A stretch of DNA of 64,000 nt from Cellulomonas dongxiuzhuiae. GTDB taxonomy: Bacteria; Actinomycetota; Actinomycetes; Actinomycetales; Cellulomonadaceae. Shown piece after piece: positions 41,956 to 51,068 of the stretch. Position 1 is the stretch's first letter. Every line of letters starts with the position of its first letter. The stretch is taken from positions 1,364,001 through 1,428,000 of the forward strand of contig NZ_CP076023.1 of NCBI RefSeq assembly GCF_018623035.1. The letters run 5' to 3'. The notes under the pieces were generated by a model, which made no database searches, had not been told where the DNA came from, and saw only the letters and a list, made by a program, of their open reading frames with translations. Both the position numbers and the translations under genes were made by a program.

Positions 41956-43500
41956 TCAGTGGTGCGCGGGGGCTGCCGACCCTGCCGGGGCGGCGCCGAC
42001 GGCGAACGCCGCCGCGATCGCCGGGAGCGTGAGGACGGCACCGACCAGGAAGGCCGCGTGCACGCCCCCGGCCGTCGCCGTGACCTCGGTCGCGCCGTCG
42101 GCGGCCAGGCGCGCCGCGGTGGCCGACAGCACCGTGACGAAGACGGCGGTCCCCGCCGCGCCGGCGACCTGCTGCACCGTCCCGATGACGGCCGACCCGT
42201 GCGAGTACCGCTCCGGGTCCACGGACCCCAGGGCGGAGGTGAACAGCGGCGTGAAGACGAGGGCCAGGCCGGCGGACATGGTCAGGTGCGCGCCGACCAG
42301 CAGCCACGACGAGCTGCCGGCACCGAGCAGCAGCGCCATGGCCCACGTGGCCGTGCTCACGAGCACGGTGCCCGGCACGAGCAGCGGCCGCGGCCCGACG
42401 CGGTCGTACGCGCGTCCGACCGCGGGGGCCAGGAGCCCCATGAGCAGGCCGCCGGGCAGCAGCATCAGGCCCGTGCGCAGCGTGTCGACGCCCAGGACGT
42501 CCTGCGCGTAGATCGGCAGCATGATGATGACGCCGAACAGGGCCATCATCATCACGGCCATGAGCGCGACGCCGACCGCGAACGTGCGCGAGCGGAACGT
42601 GCGCAGGTCCAGCAGCGCGTCGTCGGTGCGCTGCAGCCGGATCTGCCGGGCGACGAAGAGCGCCAGGCCGACGGCCCCGGCGACCAGGGCACCGAGCGTG
42701 ACCGGCTGGACGCCGCCGTTGACGGCCTCGCCGATGCGTGACATCCCGAGCACGAGCCCGCCGAACGCGACCGCGGACAGCAGGACCGACACGATGTCGA
42801 CCCGCGCGCGGCGCGCCTCGGTGACGTCCGGCAGGCGCAGCGCGCCGAGCACGAGCGCTCCCAGCGCCACGGGCAGGACCAGGCCGAACATCCACCGCCA
42901 GTCGAGGACGGACAGGATCAGCCCCGAGATCGTCGGGCCGAGCGCCGGGGCGACGGAGATGACGATCGAGATGTTGCCCATCGTGCGCCCGCGCGAGGCG
43001 GGCGGGGTCACGGTCATGACGGTCGTCATGAGCAGCGGCAGCATCACGGCGGTGCCGGTGGCCTGCACGACGCGGCCGGCGAGCAGCATCTCGAAGCCGG
43101 GCGACAGCGCGCAGACGAGCGTGCCGACCGAGAACAGGCCCATCGCCGTGAGGAAGGCGCCGCGCGTGGTCGTGCGCTGCAGGAAGAAGCCCGTGACCGG
43201 GATGACGACGGCCATGGTCAGCAGGAACGCCGTGGTCAGCCACTGCGCGGTGCTCGCCGTGATCGACAGGTCGTCCATGAGCCGCGGCAGCGCGACGCCC
43301 ATGATCGTCTCGTTGAGGATGACGACGAACGTCGAGACGAGCAGCAGCGTGACGGCGAGGCGGTCCCGCGGGTTCATGGTCGCCGGCGTGCCCGGGGCGT
43401 CGTCGACGCCCGGTCCCGTGACGGTGCTGGTCGGCGCGGTGTGGTCGTCCACGTGGTGGCCTGTCGCGTTGGGGCCCCGGGAGAGGGGCGCTGAGGGCAT
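41956..43500 (-). CDS. DHA2 family MFS drug/multidrug transporter
   Basis: 514 residues with 14 predicted membrane helices. The family marks are LNETIMGVALPRLMDDL (motif D1-like), WLTTAFLLTMAVVIPVTGFF, GRVVQATGTAVMLPLL, APALGPTISGLILSVLDWRWMF (motif C) and PGGLLMGLLAPAVGRAYDRVG. This is the EmrB/QacA-type proton-driven exporter group. The first 40 residues are hydrophilic; ATG 43377 (MNPRDRLAV) is a plausible shorter start, since neither has a good ribosome-binding site. Confidence 0.9.
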   Translation of the reverse strand: MPSAPLSRGPNATGHHVDDHTAPTSTVTGPGVDDAPGTPATMNPRDRLAVTLLLVSTFVVILNETIMGVALPRLMDDLSITASTAQWLTTAFLLTMAVVIPVTGFFLQRTTTRGAFLTAMGLFSVGTLVCALSPGFEMLLAGRVVQATGTAVMLPLLMTTVMTVTPPASRGRTMGNISIVISVAPALGPTISGLILSVLDWRWMFGLVLPVALGALVLGALRLPDVTEARRARVDIVSVLLSAVAFGGLVLGMSRIGEAVNGGVQPVTLGALVAGAVGLALFVARQIRLQRTDDALLDLRTFRSRTFAVGVALMAVMMMALFGVIIMLPIYAQDVLGVDTLRTGLMLLPGGLLMGLLAPAVGRAYDRVGPRPLLVPGTVLVSTATWAMALLLGAGSSSWLLVGAHLTMSAGLALVFTPLFTSALGSVDPERYSHGSAVIGTVQQVAGAAGTAVFVTVLSATAARLAADGATEVTATAGGVHAAFLVGAVLTLPAIAAAFAVGAAPAGSAAPAHH

Positions 43501-43659
43501 GGCCCGCAGGCCGGTGGGGTGGCGCGGCCGGCGCGCGTGCTCCGGACACGTCTGAGATGGCAACCACCGGCGCGTCGACGTCATTCCGTCCGCACGTACC
43601 GACCGCGCGGGGCGCGTGAACTCACCGCCCGCCGGCGCGCCCGTCCGGTCCGGCGCGGG

Positions 43660-43715
43660 GACGGGCGGTCGCCGGACGGGCGGGTCCCCGGACGGGCGGG
43701 TCGCCGGACGGGAGG
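43660..43715. repeat. Short 16-bp tandem repeat between mtnN and the MFS gene
   Basis: About 3.5 copies of GACGGGCGGGTCGCCG start at 43660, 43675, 43691 and 43707; the first lacks one G and the second has CC for GC. It ends about 10 bases from the mtnN stop and lies about 160 bases upstream of the MFS start. No ORF in the 224-base gap is supported. Confidence 0.75.
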
Positions 43716-43724
43716 TGCGTGCGC

Positions 43725-44465
43725 TCAGACCGGCGCGAGGACCGCGTCGAGCAGGCCGAGGACCACCGTCGCGGAGCGTTCCGCGGCGTCGTCCACGTGG
43801 GCGTCGAAGTCCACGCCCGCGATCGGGCCGCAGAGGTCGGAGATGCCGCGGACCGACAGGAACGGCACCCCGGCCAGGTGCGCGGTGTGCGCGAGCGCCG
43901 CCGACTCCATGTCGCACGCGAGCGCCTCGGGGAACGCCGCGCGCAGCGCGAGGACCCGCTCCGCGTCGACGAAGACGTCGCTCGACAGGATCATGCCGCT
44001 GTGCACGGTCAGCCCGCCGGTGTCGACGCCCGCCGCCGCGGCCACCAGGGCGGGGTCCGCGTCGAACCGCTCGGGCATGCCCGGCACCTGCCCGAGCGCG
44101 TAGCCGAAGACCCGAGCGTCGGCCGCCCCGTGGACGGTCGTCGCACCGACGACCACGTCGCCGACCCGCACGTCGAGCCCCATGCCGCCGGCCGAGCCGG
44201 CGCTCAGCACGACCCGCGGGCTCGAGCCGTGCAGCGCGAGCGTCGCGGCCGAGGCCGCGTTGACCAGGCCGATGCCGCAGGTCACGAGCAGGACGCGGGA
44301 CCCGCCCAGCTCGAGGACGCGGCGTCGCGCACCGGCGACCTCGATCTCGTTCCCGACCGCCGACGAGCGGTCGAGGAAGGGCGACGCCTCGACGCCCATC
44401 GCCGTGACGACCACGGCGTCCACCCGGGCACCGGGTGCGGCGGACAGCTCCCGGGCGCTCGTCAC
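43725..44465 (-). CDS. mtnN: 5'-methylthioadenosine/S-adenosylhomocysteine nucleosidase-like protein
   Basis: 246 residues. The nucleoside phosphorylase-like fold shows [60 protein letters not shown], Glu in [14 protein letters not shown] and catalytic Asp in [11 protein letters not shown], as expected for Pfs/MtnN. It cleaves SAH to adenine and S-ribosylhomocysteine, the LuxS substrate. The GTG start overlaps the luxS stop as GTGA, so the two enzymes of the activated methyl cycle are translationally coupled. Sequence divergence from enteric MtnN leaves open a futalosine hydrolase-like role, but the luxS coupling argues for SAH. Confidence 0.85.
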   Translation of the reverse strand: MTSARELSAAPGARVDAVVVTAMGVEASPFLDRSSAVGNEIEVAGARRRVLELGGSRVLLVTCGIGLVNAASAATLALHGSSPRVVLSAGSAGGMGLDVRVGDVVVGATTVHGAADARVFGYALGQVPGMPERFDADPALVAAAAGVDTGGLTVHSGMILSSDVFVDAERVLALRAAFPEALACDMESAALAHTAHLAGVPFLSVRGISDLCGPIAGVDFDAHVDDAAERSATVVLGLLDAVLAPV

Positions 44466-44914
44466 GCGGTCACCGAGCTCCACTCGTCGCGGGCGGCGAG
44501 GAACGTGCGAGCGACGTCCTGCGCACCGGCGAGCGTGTGGTGGGCGCCCCAGCCGCACTGCACCTCGTTGGCGGCGGGCACCTCGCTCGCCCCGAGGATG
44601 TCGGTGAGGGTGGCGGCCACGAGGTCCGCGACGTCCTGCGACGTCCAGCGGCCCTCGAGCATGAGGTAGAAGCCCGTCTGGCAGCCCATCGGGGAGAAGT
44701 CGAGCACGCGGTCCGAGTGGTTGCGCGAGTGCTCGGCGAACAGGTGCTCCAGGGAGTGCACGGCGTCCATCTCGAGGTGCGCGACGTTCGGCTGGGTGAA
44801 GCGGACGTCGAACTTCGACAGGACGTCCCCGTGCGGGAGCTCCTTGAGGTCCGCGAGCCGGATGTACGGCGCCACGACGGTGCGGTGGTCGAGGTTGAAC
44901 GACTCGACGTTCAT
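44462..44914 (-). CDS. luxS: S-ribosylhomocysteine lyase LuxS
   Basis: 150 residues from ATG 44914 ([10 protein letters not shown], the usual family start). The zinc site [10 protein letters not shown] and Cys in [12 protein letters not shown] are intact, and [11 protein letters not shown] follows near the end. LuxS splits S-ribosylhomocysteine into homocysteine and DPD, the precursor of AI-2. Earlier starts (ATG 44947, GTG 44956) add a segment with low-GC codons such as ACT, GGT and ACA, which reads more like leader than coding. The downstream mtnN-like gene overlaps by 4 bases. Confidence 0.95.
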   Translation of the reverse strand: MNVESFNLDHRTVVAPYIRLADLKELPHGDVLSKFDVRFTQPNVAHLEMDAVHSLEHLFAEHSRNHSDRVLDFSPMGCQTGFYLMLEGRWTSQDVADLVAATLTDILGASEVPAANEVQCGWGAHHTLAGAQDVARTFLAARDEWSSVTA

Positions 44915-44994
44915 GCGAGGTGTGTCCACGTCACCAGTGTGCGGCATCGCGTGCACGGTTCGCCGGTGCGTCCGCCCGGTGGAGAGGCGCCCCG

Positions 44995-45888
44995 TCAGCG
45001 CGCGCGCAGCTCGACGAGCACCCGCGGGAGCTCCGGCAGCAGCTCGCGCGCCAGGTACCCGTGCGGGCCCACCGCGGCCGCGAGGCGGTCACCCGCGACC
45101 CCGTGCACCTCGACGCCGAAGCACGCGGCCTGCGCCGGGTCGGCGCCGCGCGCGAGGAGCCCGCCGACGGCACCCGCCAGGACGTCGCCGCTGCCCGAGG
45201 TGCCCAGGCCGGAGTAGCCGGTCGACGAGCGCCAGCGCCGCCCGTGCGGCTCGGCGACGACCCCGGCGCACGCGACGACCATGCCGTACGCGTCGGCGAT
45301 GCGGGCAGCCACGGGGACCTCGGCGTCGTCGCGGCCCTCGTCCGTCGTGTCCGCGTCCTCGCCGAGCAGCCGGCCCGCCTCGGTCGTGTTGGGCGTGAGC
45401 ACCGCGCGTCCGGCCAGCGCCCGGCGGACGTCGTCGGCGTCACGCAGCACGCCCAGCGCGAACGCGTCGAGGACGAACGGGGTCGTGGCCGGTGCGCCCG
45501 CGACCGCGGCCCGCAGCAGCGCCAGCGTCCCGTCCGGCTCGTCCAGGCCCGGGCCGACGACGACGACGTCCGCGCGCTCGAGCTCACCCGCCAGGGCGTC
45601 GCCGGGGCCGGTGACCGAACCCGTCGGTCCCTCGTCGAGCGCGACGACACCGGCCTCGGGCACAGCCACCGCGAGCGGCACGGCGACGGACGCGGCGACC
45701 CCGAGCGAGAGCCGCCCCGCGCCGACCCGCAGCGCCGCGAGGCCCGCGAGCGCCACCGCCCCCGGCGTCCCGCGGGCGCCACCGAGCACGAGGACGCCGC
45801 CGCGCGCGTCCTTGCCGCCCGTCGGCTCCGGCAACGGGTGCTCGCGCAGCAGCGCGGGGCTCAGGACGGGATCAGCCACCGGTGTCAC
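44995..45888 (-). CDS. nnrD: ADP-dependent NAD(P)H-hydrate dehydratase
   Basis: 297 residues, the stand-alone NnrD/YjeF C-terminal type of ribokinase-like fold. Marks are [59 protein letters not shown] and the catalytic [20 protein letters not shown]. It repairs NAD(P)HX using ADP. The partner epimerase domain (NnrE) is absent here, so it must be encoded elsewhere. The GTG start lies inside the end of the phosphatase gene (17-base overlap), giving a coupled operon. Confidence 0.93.
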   Translation of the reverse strand: MTPVADPVLSPALLREHPLPEPTGGKDARGGVLVLGGARGTPGAVALAGLAALRVGAGRLSLGVAASVAVPLAVAVPEAGVVALDEGPTGSVTGPGDALAGELERADVVVVGPGLDEPDGTLALLRAAVAGAPATTPFVLDAFALGVLRDADDVRRALAGRAVLTPNTTEAGRLLGEDADTTDEGRDDAEVPVAARIADAYGMVVACAGVVAEPHGRRWRSSTGYSGLGTSGSGDVLAGAVGGLLARGADPAQAACFGVEVHGVAGDRLAAAVGPHGYLARELLPELPRVLVELRAR

Positions 45889-46618
45889 CGGTCCCCTCGT
45901 GCTCGGTGACGGGTGCGTCGAGCGCCGCGAGGTGCTCCACGTCGTCGAACAGCACGAGCCGCCACGCGTCGGCGGCGCGGTCGACGCGCGTGAACGACGC
46001 GTTACGGACGCTGCGTTCGCGCACGACGGTCATGAGCTGGTCCTCGGTGAGCTCCTCGAGCGCGTAGCGCAGCAGCATCACGACGGCGTCGTGCACGACG
46101 ACGAGGACGCGCCTGCCCTCGTCGCGGGGGGCGAGGTCACCCAGCGCGGCACGCAGCCGCAGGGCGACGTCGGCCCAGGACTCGCCGCCCGGCGGGCGGT
46201 GGTACATCTTGCCGAGGTGGCGGCGGCGTTCGGCCTCCTCGGGGTGTCGGTCCTGCACGCCGCGCCAGGTCAGCCGGTCGAGGATGCCGAGCTCGCGGTC
46301 GCGCAGGCGCTCGTCGATGCGCACCGGCAGGTCGAGCCCGGCGGTCTCCAGCGCGATCCGGGCGGTCTCGAGCGTCCGCAGGTAGGGCGAGCACCAGACG
46401 ACGTCGGGCTGCTCGTGCGGCGGCATGGCGGCGAGCCGGACCCCGAGCGCGCGGGCCTGCGCGCGGCCCCGGTCCGACAGCGGGGTGTCGGCGTCCCGCG
46501 TCTCGACGTCCACGACCAGCGCACCCGCCCGGTCGGCGCGGGTCGCGGCGAGGTTCCCCACGCTCTCGCCGTGGCGCACGAGCACGAGGCTCGTCGGGGT
46601 GGCAGCGGGGGTCGTCAC
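45872..46618 (-). CDS. Histidine phosphatase superfamily protein
   Basis: 248 residues with the RHG motif LVLVRHGESVGNL (His13-like), Arg in WCSPYLRTLETARIAL, Glu in RDRELGILDRLTWRG and the second His in VLVVVHDAVVMLL. This is the phosphoglycerate mutase-like branch; its small-molecule substrate is unknown. GTG at 46618 overlaps the small membrane gene stop as GTGA. It is the middle gene between that protein and nnrD. Confidence 0.9.
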   Translation of the reverse strand: MTTPAATPTSLVLVRHGESVGNLAATRADRAGALVVDVETRDADTPLSDRGRAQARALGVRLAAMPPHEQPDVVWCSPYLRTLETARIALETAGLDLPVRIDERLRDRELGILDRLTWRGVQDRHPEEAERRRHLGKMYHRPPGGESWADVALRLRAALGDLAPRDEGRRVLVVVHDAVVMLLRYALEELTEDQLMTVVRERSVRNASFTRVDRAADAWRLVLFDDVEHLAALDAPVTEHEGTGDTGG

Positions 46619-46854
46619 CGGCGGTCGCGGTCCTCGAGCGCCGGCAGGATCGTCGTGGGGATCGCGAAGGCCAGCGCGAACGCGAGGATGCCGGCCGTGA
46701 CGAGCGCGGCCCCGGCGAACCCGTCGGAGTCGAAGCCCACGGTCATCAGCGCGAACGACCCGACGAAGAGCAGCAGGCACAGGAGCCCGGTGGCAGCGCG
46801 CGACGGAGCCTCGGGTGCGGCGTCGGTCGTGGGCGCGGTGTCGTCGTGGGCCAT
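46615..46854 (-). CDS. Small two-helix membrane protein
   Basis: 79 residues. Hydrophilic N-terminus (1-20), then two helices around GLLCLLLFVGSFALMTVGF and GFAGAALVTAGILAFALAFAI. ATG 46854 has an excellent GGAGGA site 3-8 bases upstream. The stop overlaps the phosphatase start. No family was recognised; it leads the phosphatase-nnrD operon. Confidence 0.8.
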   Translation of the reverse strand: MAHDDTAPTTDAAPEAPSRAATGLLCLLLFVGSFALMTVGFDSDGFAGAALVTAGILAFALAFAIPTTILPALEDRDRR

Positions 46855-46957
46855 GGCTCCTCCTGGATCGGGACGGCGGTCGGGCCCAGTATCGCCGGGA
46901 CGCGCGGGAGGGGCACGTCCGTCCACGACGGCGCGCCGGGCGGCGCGGGGGCGGGCG

Positions 46958-47881
46958 TCACCGCAGGGGCAGCGCGCGGCGCCCCCGGGGGCCGTACGCG
47001 GGCATGCGGCCCAGGTGCGCGGTCGCCAGCAGCACCAGCACGCGCTGCCGCTGCCCCTGCCAGGGTGCGAGCAGGCGCAGCATGCCCGCGTCGTCCGCGC
47101 GGCGACCTGTCAGCGCCCAGCCCACGAGGTGCGGCAGGTGCGCGTCGCCGACCTGCACGGCGTCGGGGTCGCCCAGCGCGCGCGACGTCACCTCGGCGGC
47201 CGTCCACGGGCCGATGCCGGGCACGGTGCGCAGGCGCCGCGCGAGCTCGGCGGGCGTCAGGTCCGCGCGGAACGCGTGCGCGACGGCCGCGGCACGCCGC
47301 ACGGTGTCGGACCGCTGCGCGTCGACGCCCGCGGTGCGCCACTCCCACACCGGCAGCGCTCCCCAGACGCGTGGCGGCGGGGCGGCGCGCAGGCCGGCCG
47401 GCGCGGGCCCGGGCGCGGGGGTGCCGTGGCGCGCGACGAGCCGCCGCCACGAGGCGTGCGCGTCGACCCCGACGACGCGCTGCTCCAGGACCGCCGTCAC
47501 GACGGCCGACCACACGTCGCCGCTGCGGGCGAGGCGCAGCCCCACGTGCGTGCGGTGCGCGCGGGCCACGACCGGGTGCAGGTGGGCCGCGAACCCCGTC
47601 GCGTCGTCCAGCAGGCCGAGCAGGCCCGGGGCGTCGGCCAGGACGGCCTCGGCGCCCGGACCCCAGGCGTCGGCGCGCACGCCACCCGGCACCGCGCGCA
47701 GCCGCAGCGTCGCGACGTCGTCCCCGCGCCGGGTCGCGTGCCACGCACCGTCGGGCGCCCAGCGCCACGTGGGATCGCCCGCGCCGCGCCGCAGCCGCCC
47801 GGTCGTGCCGCGCACGTCCAGGACGTCGGGGCACGCGACGACGACGTGCGCGTCACCGGTCGCCGCGCTCTCGGTGGTCAC
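46958..47881 (-). CDS. AlkA-like DNA-3-methyladenine glycosylase (HhH-GPD)
   Basis: 307 residues. The C-terminal half holds the helix-hairpin-helix LRTVPGIGPWTAAEVTSRAL followed by VQVGDAHLPHLVGWAL, in which Asp lies at the usual GPD catalytic position. WSAVVTAVLEQRVVGVDAHASW matches the substrate-side helix of HhH-GPD enzymes. The N-terminal about 100 residues are beta-rich as in AlkA. It excises alkylated bases in base-excision repair. GTG at 47881 is the first start giving the full N-terminal sheet. Confidence 0.87.
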   Translation of the reverse strand: MTTESAATGDAHVVVACPDVLDVRGTTGRLRRGAGDPTWRWAPDGAWHATRRGDDVATLRLRAVPGGVRADAWGPGAEAVLADAPGLLGLLDDATGFAAHLHPVVARAHRTHVGLRLARSGDVWSAVVTAVLEQRVVGVDAHASWRRLVARHGTPAPGPAPAGLRAAPPPRVWGALPVWEWRTAGVDAQRSDTVRRAAAVAHAFRADLTPAELARRLRTVPGIGPWTAAEVTSRALGDPDAVQVGDAHLPHLVGWALTGRRADDAGMLRLLAPWQGQRQRVLVLLATAHLGRMPAYGPRGRRALPLR

Positions 47882-48095
47882 GCCCACCAGGATGCACCCG
47901 CGCGTGCACCGTCCCGGACCCGTCGGCGCCGACGGGTCACGTCCTGCGCCCGTCGTGGGCGCGCGGTCGCCCGGACCGTCGTCAGGGCCGGTCGTCGCGG
48001 ACCGCGCCGCCGCCGACACCGCGACGTCGGACGCCCCGGGAGCGCTCGGCGTGCCGGAGGTGGGGGACGTGAGGGACGTGCGGCACACTCGGCCG

Positions 48096-48437
48096 ATGGA
48101 CGTGCGACTGGCGGTCGGTGGACGCCTCGACGTGCGCACCGACGGGGCCGTGCTGCGGGTCGCGCTCGTCGGTGCGATCGACCTGGTGGTCCGGGAACGT
48201 GACGCGCCCGCGCTGTGGACGGCCCTCGACGGTCCGGCCGTGCGCGCCGTGGAGGTGGACGCGTCCGAGGTGACCTTCCTCGACTCGACGGGCCTGTCCG
48301 TCCTGGTGCGGCTCGCGCGGGACGCTGCCGAGCGCGGGCTGCCGCTGCGGATGGTCGCGGTCAGCCCGCGGCTCGCCGACCTGCTGGAGCAGACCGGCGT
48401 CGCGGACTGGATGGCCGGGCTCGCCGGCGCACGCTGA
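48096..48437 (+). CDS. STAS-domain anti-sigma factor antagonist
   Basis: 113 residues forming a single STAS domain: VLRVALVGAIDLVVRERD, VRAVEVDASEVTFLDSTGL with the phosphorylatable Ser of LDSTGLSVLV, and LRMVAVSPRLADLLEQTGV. Such proteins bind an anti-sigma kinase (RsbW/SpoIIAB type) and are switched off by phosphorylation of that Ser. No kinase or sigma factor is adjacent, so its partner is elsewhere. ATG at 48096 is the only well-placed start. Confidence 0.9.
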   Translation: MDVRLAVGGRLDVRTDGAVLRVALVGAIDLVVRERDAPALWTALDGPAVRAVEVDASEVTFLDSTGLSVLVRLARDAAERGLPLRMVAVSPRLADLLEQTGVADWMAGLAGAR

Positions 48438-48464
48438 CGCGCCGTCCGCCCCGCCGTCGGGTGC

Positions 48465-48839
48465 TCAGTGCCCGCGGAGCCGCTCGATGGCGCGCCGGTC
48501 CCGCTTGGTCGGGCGGCCCGCGCCGCGGTCCCGGTGCGCGGCGAGCGCGACCTGGTCGCGCGGCGGCGGCACGGGGGAGCGGTCGAGGTAGGACGCCTGC
48601 GCGACCTCGGCGGACACGCGCTTGACCAGGAGACGCTGCACGACCACGAGCCGCTCACGAGGGCCGCCGCGCACCTGCACCTCGTCGCCCGGCACGACCT
48701 GCGTGGCCGGCTTGGCGCGCTCGCCGTTGACGCGCACGTGGCCCGCGCGGCACGCGGCGCCCGCTGCGGACCGCGTGGGGAACAGGCGGACGGCCCACGT
48801 CCACGCGTCGACGCGGACGCGTCCCTGCGGCTCGGCCAC
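48465..48839 (-). CDS. S4-domain RNA-binding protein (Hsp15-like)
   Basis: 124 residues. An N-terminal S4 domain (about 8-65) has VDAWTWAVRLFPTRSAA, CRAGHVRVNGERAKPA and VVPGDEVQVRGG. The C-terminal tail is basic (RDRGAGRPTKRDRRAIERL). This is the Hsp15/HslR-like family, which binds stalled 50S-peptidyl-tRNA or structured RNA. The GTG at 48839 starts about 8 residues before the domain. Convergent with the STAS gene. Confidence 0.88.
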   Translation of the reverse strand: MAEPQGRVRVDAWTWAVRLFPTRSAAGAACRAGHVRVNGERAKPATQVVPGDEVQVRGGPRERLVVVQRLLVKRVSAEVAQASYLDRSPVPPPRDQVALAAHRDRGAGRPTKRDRRAIERLRGH

Positions 48840-48943
48840 CGCGCCACCTCCTCGTCGGTGCCCCGGGGGGCCACCGAGGTCAGCCTGCCACGCCGCCGGA
48901 CCGGGCCGGACGCCCGGCCGGTCGGCGGCGCGGCTGACGGTGC

Positions 48944-50626
48944 TCAGTCCCGCAGCTCCAGGTACCGCTCGATGAGACCGCGGGTCGACGGGTCCTGCGT
49001 CGCGAGCGCCGCGGCGTCACCCTGCACGGCAGGCGCGATCTCCGTCGCGAGCTTCTTGCCCAGCTCGACGCCCCACTGGTCGAACGAGTCGATGCCCCAC
49101 ACGACGCCCTGCGCGAACGTGATGTGCTCGTACAGCGCGATGAGCTGGCCGACGACGGCCGGCGTGAGCGCGGGCGCCAGGATCGACGTGGTGGGGCGGT
49201 TCCCCGGGAACACGCGGGCCGGCACGACCGCCTCCGCGGTGCCCTCGGCGCGCACCTCGTCGGCCGTCTTGCCGAACGCGAGCGCCTTGGTCTGCGCGAA
49301 GAAGTTGGCGAGGAACAGCGCGTGCACGTCGATGCCGCCGTCGCGCAGCGGGTACGCGGGGTTCGCCACGGCGATGAAGTCGGCCGGGATCAGGCGCGTG
49401 CCCTGGTGGATGAGCTGGTAGAACGCGTGCTGCCCGTTCGTCCCCGGCTCGCCCCAGAAGACCTCACCCGTCTGCGTGGTCACGGGCGTGCCGTCCCAGT
49501 GCACGGACTTGCCGTTCGACTCCATGGTCAGCTGCTGCAGGTACGCGGGGAAGCGGTGCAGCTGCTGCGCGTACGGCAGGACCGCGTGCGTGTGCGCGTC
49601 CAGGAAGTTGACGTACCAGACGTTGAGCAGGCCCATGAGGAAGGGCACGTTCTGCGCGACCGGCGTGGTGCGCGTGTGCTCGTCGACCGCGTGGAAGCCC
49701 GCGAGCAGGTCGCCGAACGCGTCGGGCCCGATCGCGATGGCCAGCGACGTGCCGATGGCCGAGTCGACCGAGTAGCGCCCGCCGACCCAGTCCCAGAACC
49801 CGAAGGCGTTGTCAGGGTCGATGCCGAAGTCGGCGACCTTGTCCAGGGCCGTCGAGACGGCGACGAAGTGCTTGGCGACGGCCTCGCGGCGCGCGTCGTC
49901 GGAGTCCTCCAGGTGCCCGCCGGCCGTGAGGGAGTCCCAGAGCCACTGCCGTGCGAGGCGCGCGTTGGTGAGCGTCTCGAGGGTCGTGAAGGTCTTCGAG
50001 GCGACGATGAACAGCGTCGTCGTCGGGTCGAGGTCGGCCGTCTTCTGCGCGAGGTCGGTGGGGTCGATGTTGGAGACGAACCGCACCTCCAGGTCGTCGG
50101 CCACGTACGGCTCGAGCGCCTCGTACACCATGACGGGGCCGAGGTCGGAGCCGCCGATCCCGATGTTGACGACCGTGCGGACCGGCTCGCCCGTGACGCC
50201 CGTCCACTCGCCGGAGCGGACCTGCTCGGCGAACGCGAAGACCTCGCCCAGCACGGCCTGCACGTCGTCGTCCACGTGCTGACCGTCGACGACCAGCGGC
50301 GGCTCGGCCTCCGCGGGGCGGCGCAGCGCGGTGTGGAGCACGGCGCGGTCCTCGGTGACGTTGATGTGCTCGCCGGCCAGCATCGCGTCGAACCGGTCGG
50401 TGAGGTGGACCTCGTCGGCCAGGCGTGCCAGCAGCGCGAGGGTCTCGTCGGTGACGAGGTTCTTCGACAGGTCGACCGTGAGGTCGGCGAGCTGCAGGGT
50501 CAGCCGCTGCGCGCGGTCGGGGTCCTCGGCGAACCAGCCGCGCAGGTCGGGGCGCAGCGCGCTCGCGTGCTCGGAGAGGGCCTGCCAGGCGCTCGTGGTC
50601 GTCGGGTCGATGGGCGGCGTCGGCAC
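48944..50626 (-). CDS. pgi: Glucose-6-phosphate isomerase
   Basis: 560 residues, the long bacterial form. Signature motifs include [56 protein letters not shown], active-site Glu in [28 protein letters not shown] with the catalytic His (HQGT), and Lys in [11 protein letters not shown]. It interconverts glucose-6-phosphate and fructose-6-phosphate. GTG at 50626 has GGGAGA 6 bases upstream. Confidence 0.97.
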   Translation of the reverse strand: MPTPPIDPTTTSAWQALSEHASALRPDLRGWFAEDPDRAQRLTLQLADLTVDLSKNLVTDETLALLARLADEVHLTDRFDAMLAGEHINVTEDRAVLHTALRRPAEAEPPLVVDGQHVDDDVQAVLGEVFAFAEQVRSGEWTGVTGEPVRTVVNIGIGGSDLGPVMVYEALEPYVADDLEVRFVSNIDPTDLAQKTADLDPTTTLFIVASKTFTTLETLTNARLARQWLWDSLTAGGHLEDSDDARREAVAKHFVAVSTALDKVADFGIDPDNAFGFWDWVGGRYSVDSAIGTSLAIAIGPDAFGDLLAGFHAVDEHTRTTPVAQNVPFLMGLLNVWYVNFLDAHTHAVLPYAQQLHRFPAYLQQLTMESNGKSVHWDGTPVTTQTGEVFWGEPGTNGQHAFYQLIHQGTRLIPADFIAVANPAYPLRDGGIDVHALFLANFFAQTKALAFGKTADEVRAEGTAEAVVPARVFPGNRPTTSILAPALTPAVVGQLIALYEHITFAQGVVWGIDSFDQWGVELGKKLATEIAPAVQGDAAALATQDPSTRGLIERYLELRD

Positions 50627-50731
50627 GTGGGTCTCCCTGGGGTCTCCGGCGGGTCTCCTGCCCACCGTAGGGCCGCCGGGGGGATGCCCGCACGGGACGT
50701 CCGTCGCCCGGGCCGGACTAGCGTGTGCGCC

Positions 50732-51064
50732 ATGCCCCGACCTGCTGCTCTGCCCGTCGCTCCCGTGGCCGCCGTCGGCCTGGTCCTGGCGTTCGCGCTG
50801 GCGCAGGGCACCGGCGTGCGGTGGCTGGGCGGCGTGGTCCTGCTCGTCACCGCCGCGGTGTGCCTCGCGCTCGCCGTGCCGCGCGTCGGGTGGTGGCGTC
50901 CGCTCGCCGTGATGGTCGTGGGGCTCGTCGCGTTCGTGGCGTCCCACGCCCTGGCGGACGTGCTGGGGGCGTGGCCGGCCGTGCTCGCGGCCGCGGCCGT
51001 GCTCGGTGCGACGGGCTGGTGGCTCGTCGACCGGTCACGGCCGCGGGTCGGTGCGGACCGCTGA
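50732..51064 (+). CDS. Small multi-helix membrane protein
   Basis: 110 residues with about four hydrophobic helices ([67 protein letters not shown]) and a short charged end. No family recognised. It is a single-gene unit. The stop overlaps a CTGACGCGTCAG palindrome that also contains the stop of the convergent pectate lyase gene. Confidence 0.75.
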   Translation: MPRPAALPVAPVAAVGLVLAFALAQGTGVRWLGGVVLLVTAAVCLALAVPRVGWWRPLAVMVVGLVAFVASHALADVLGAWPAVLAAAAVLGATGWWLVDRSRPRVGADR

Positions 51065-51068
51065 CGCG

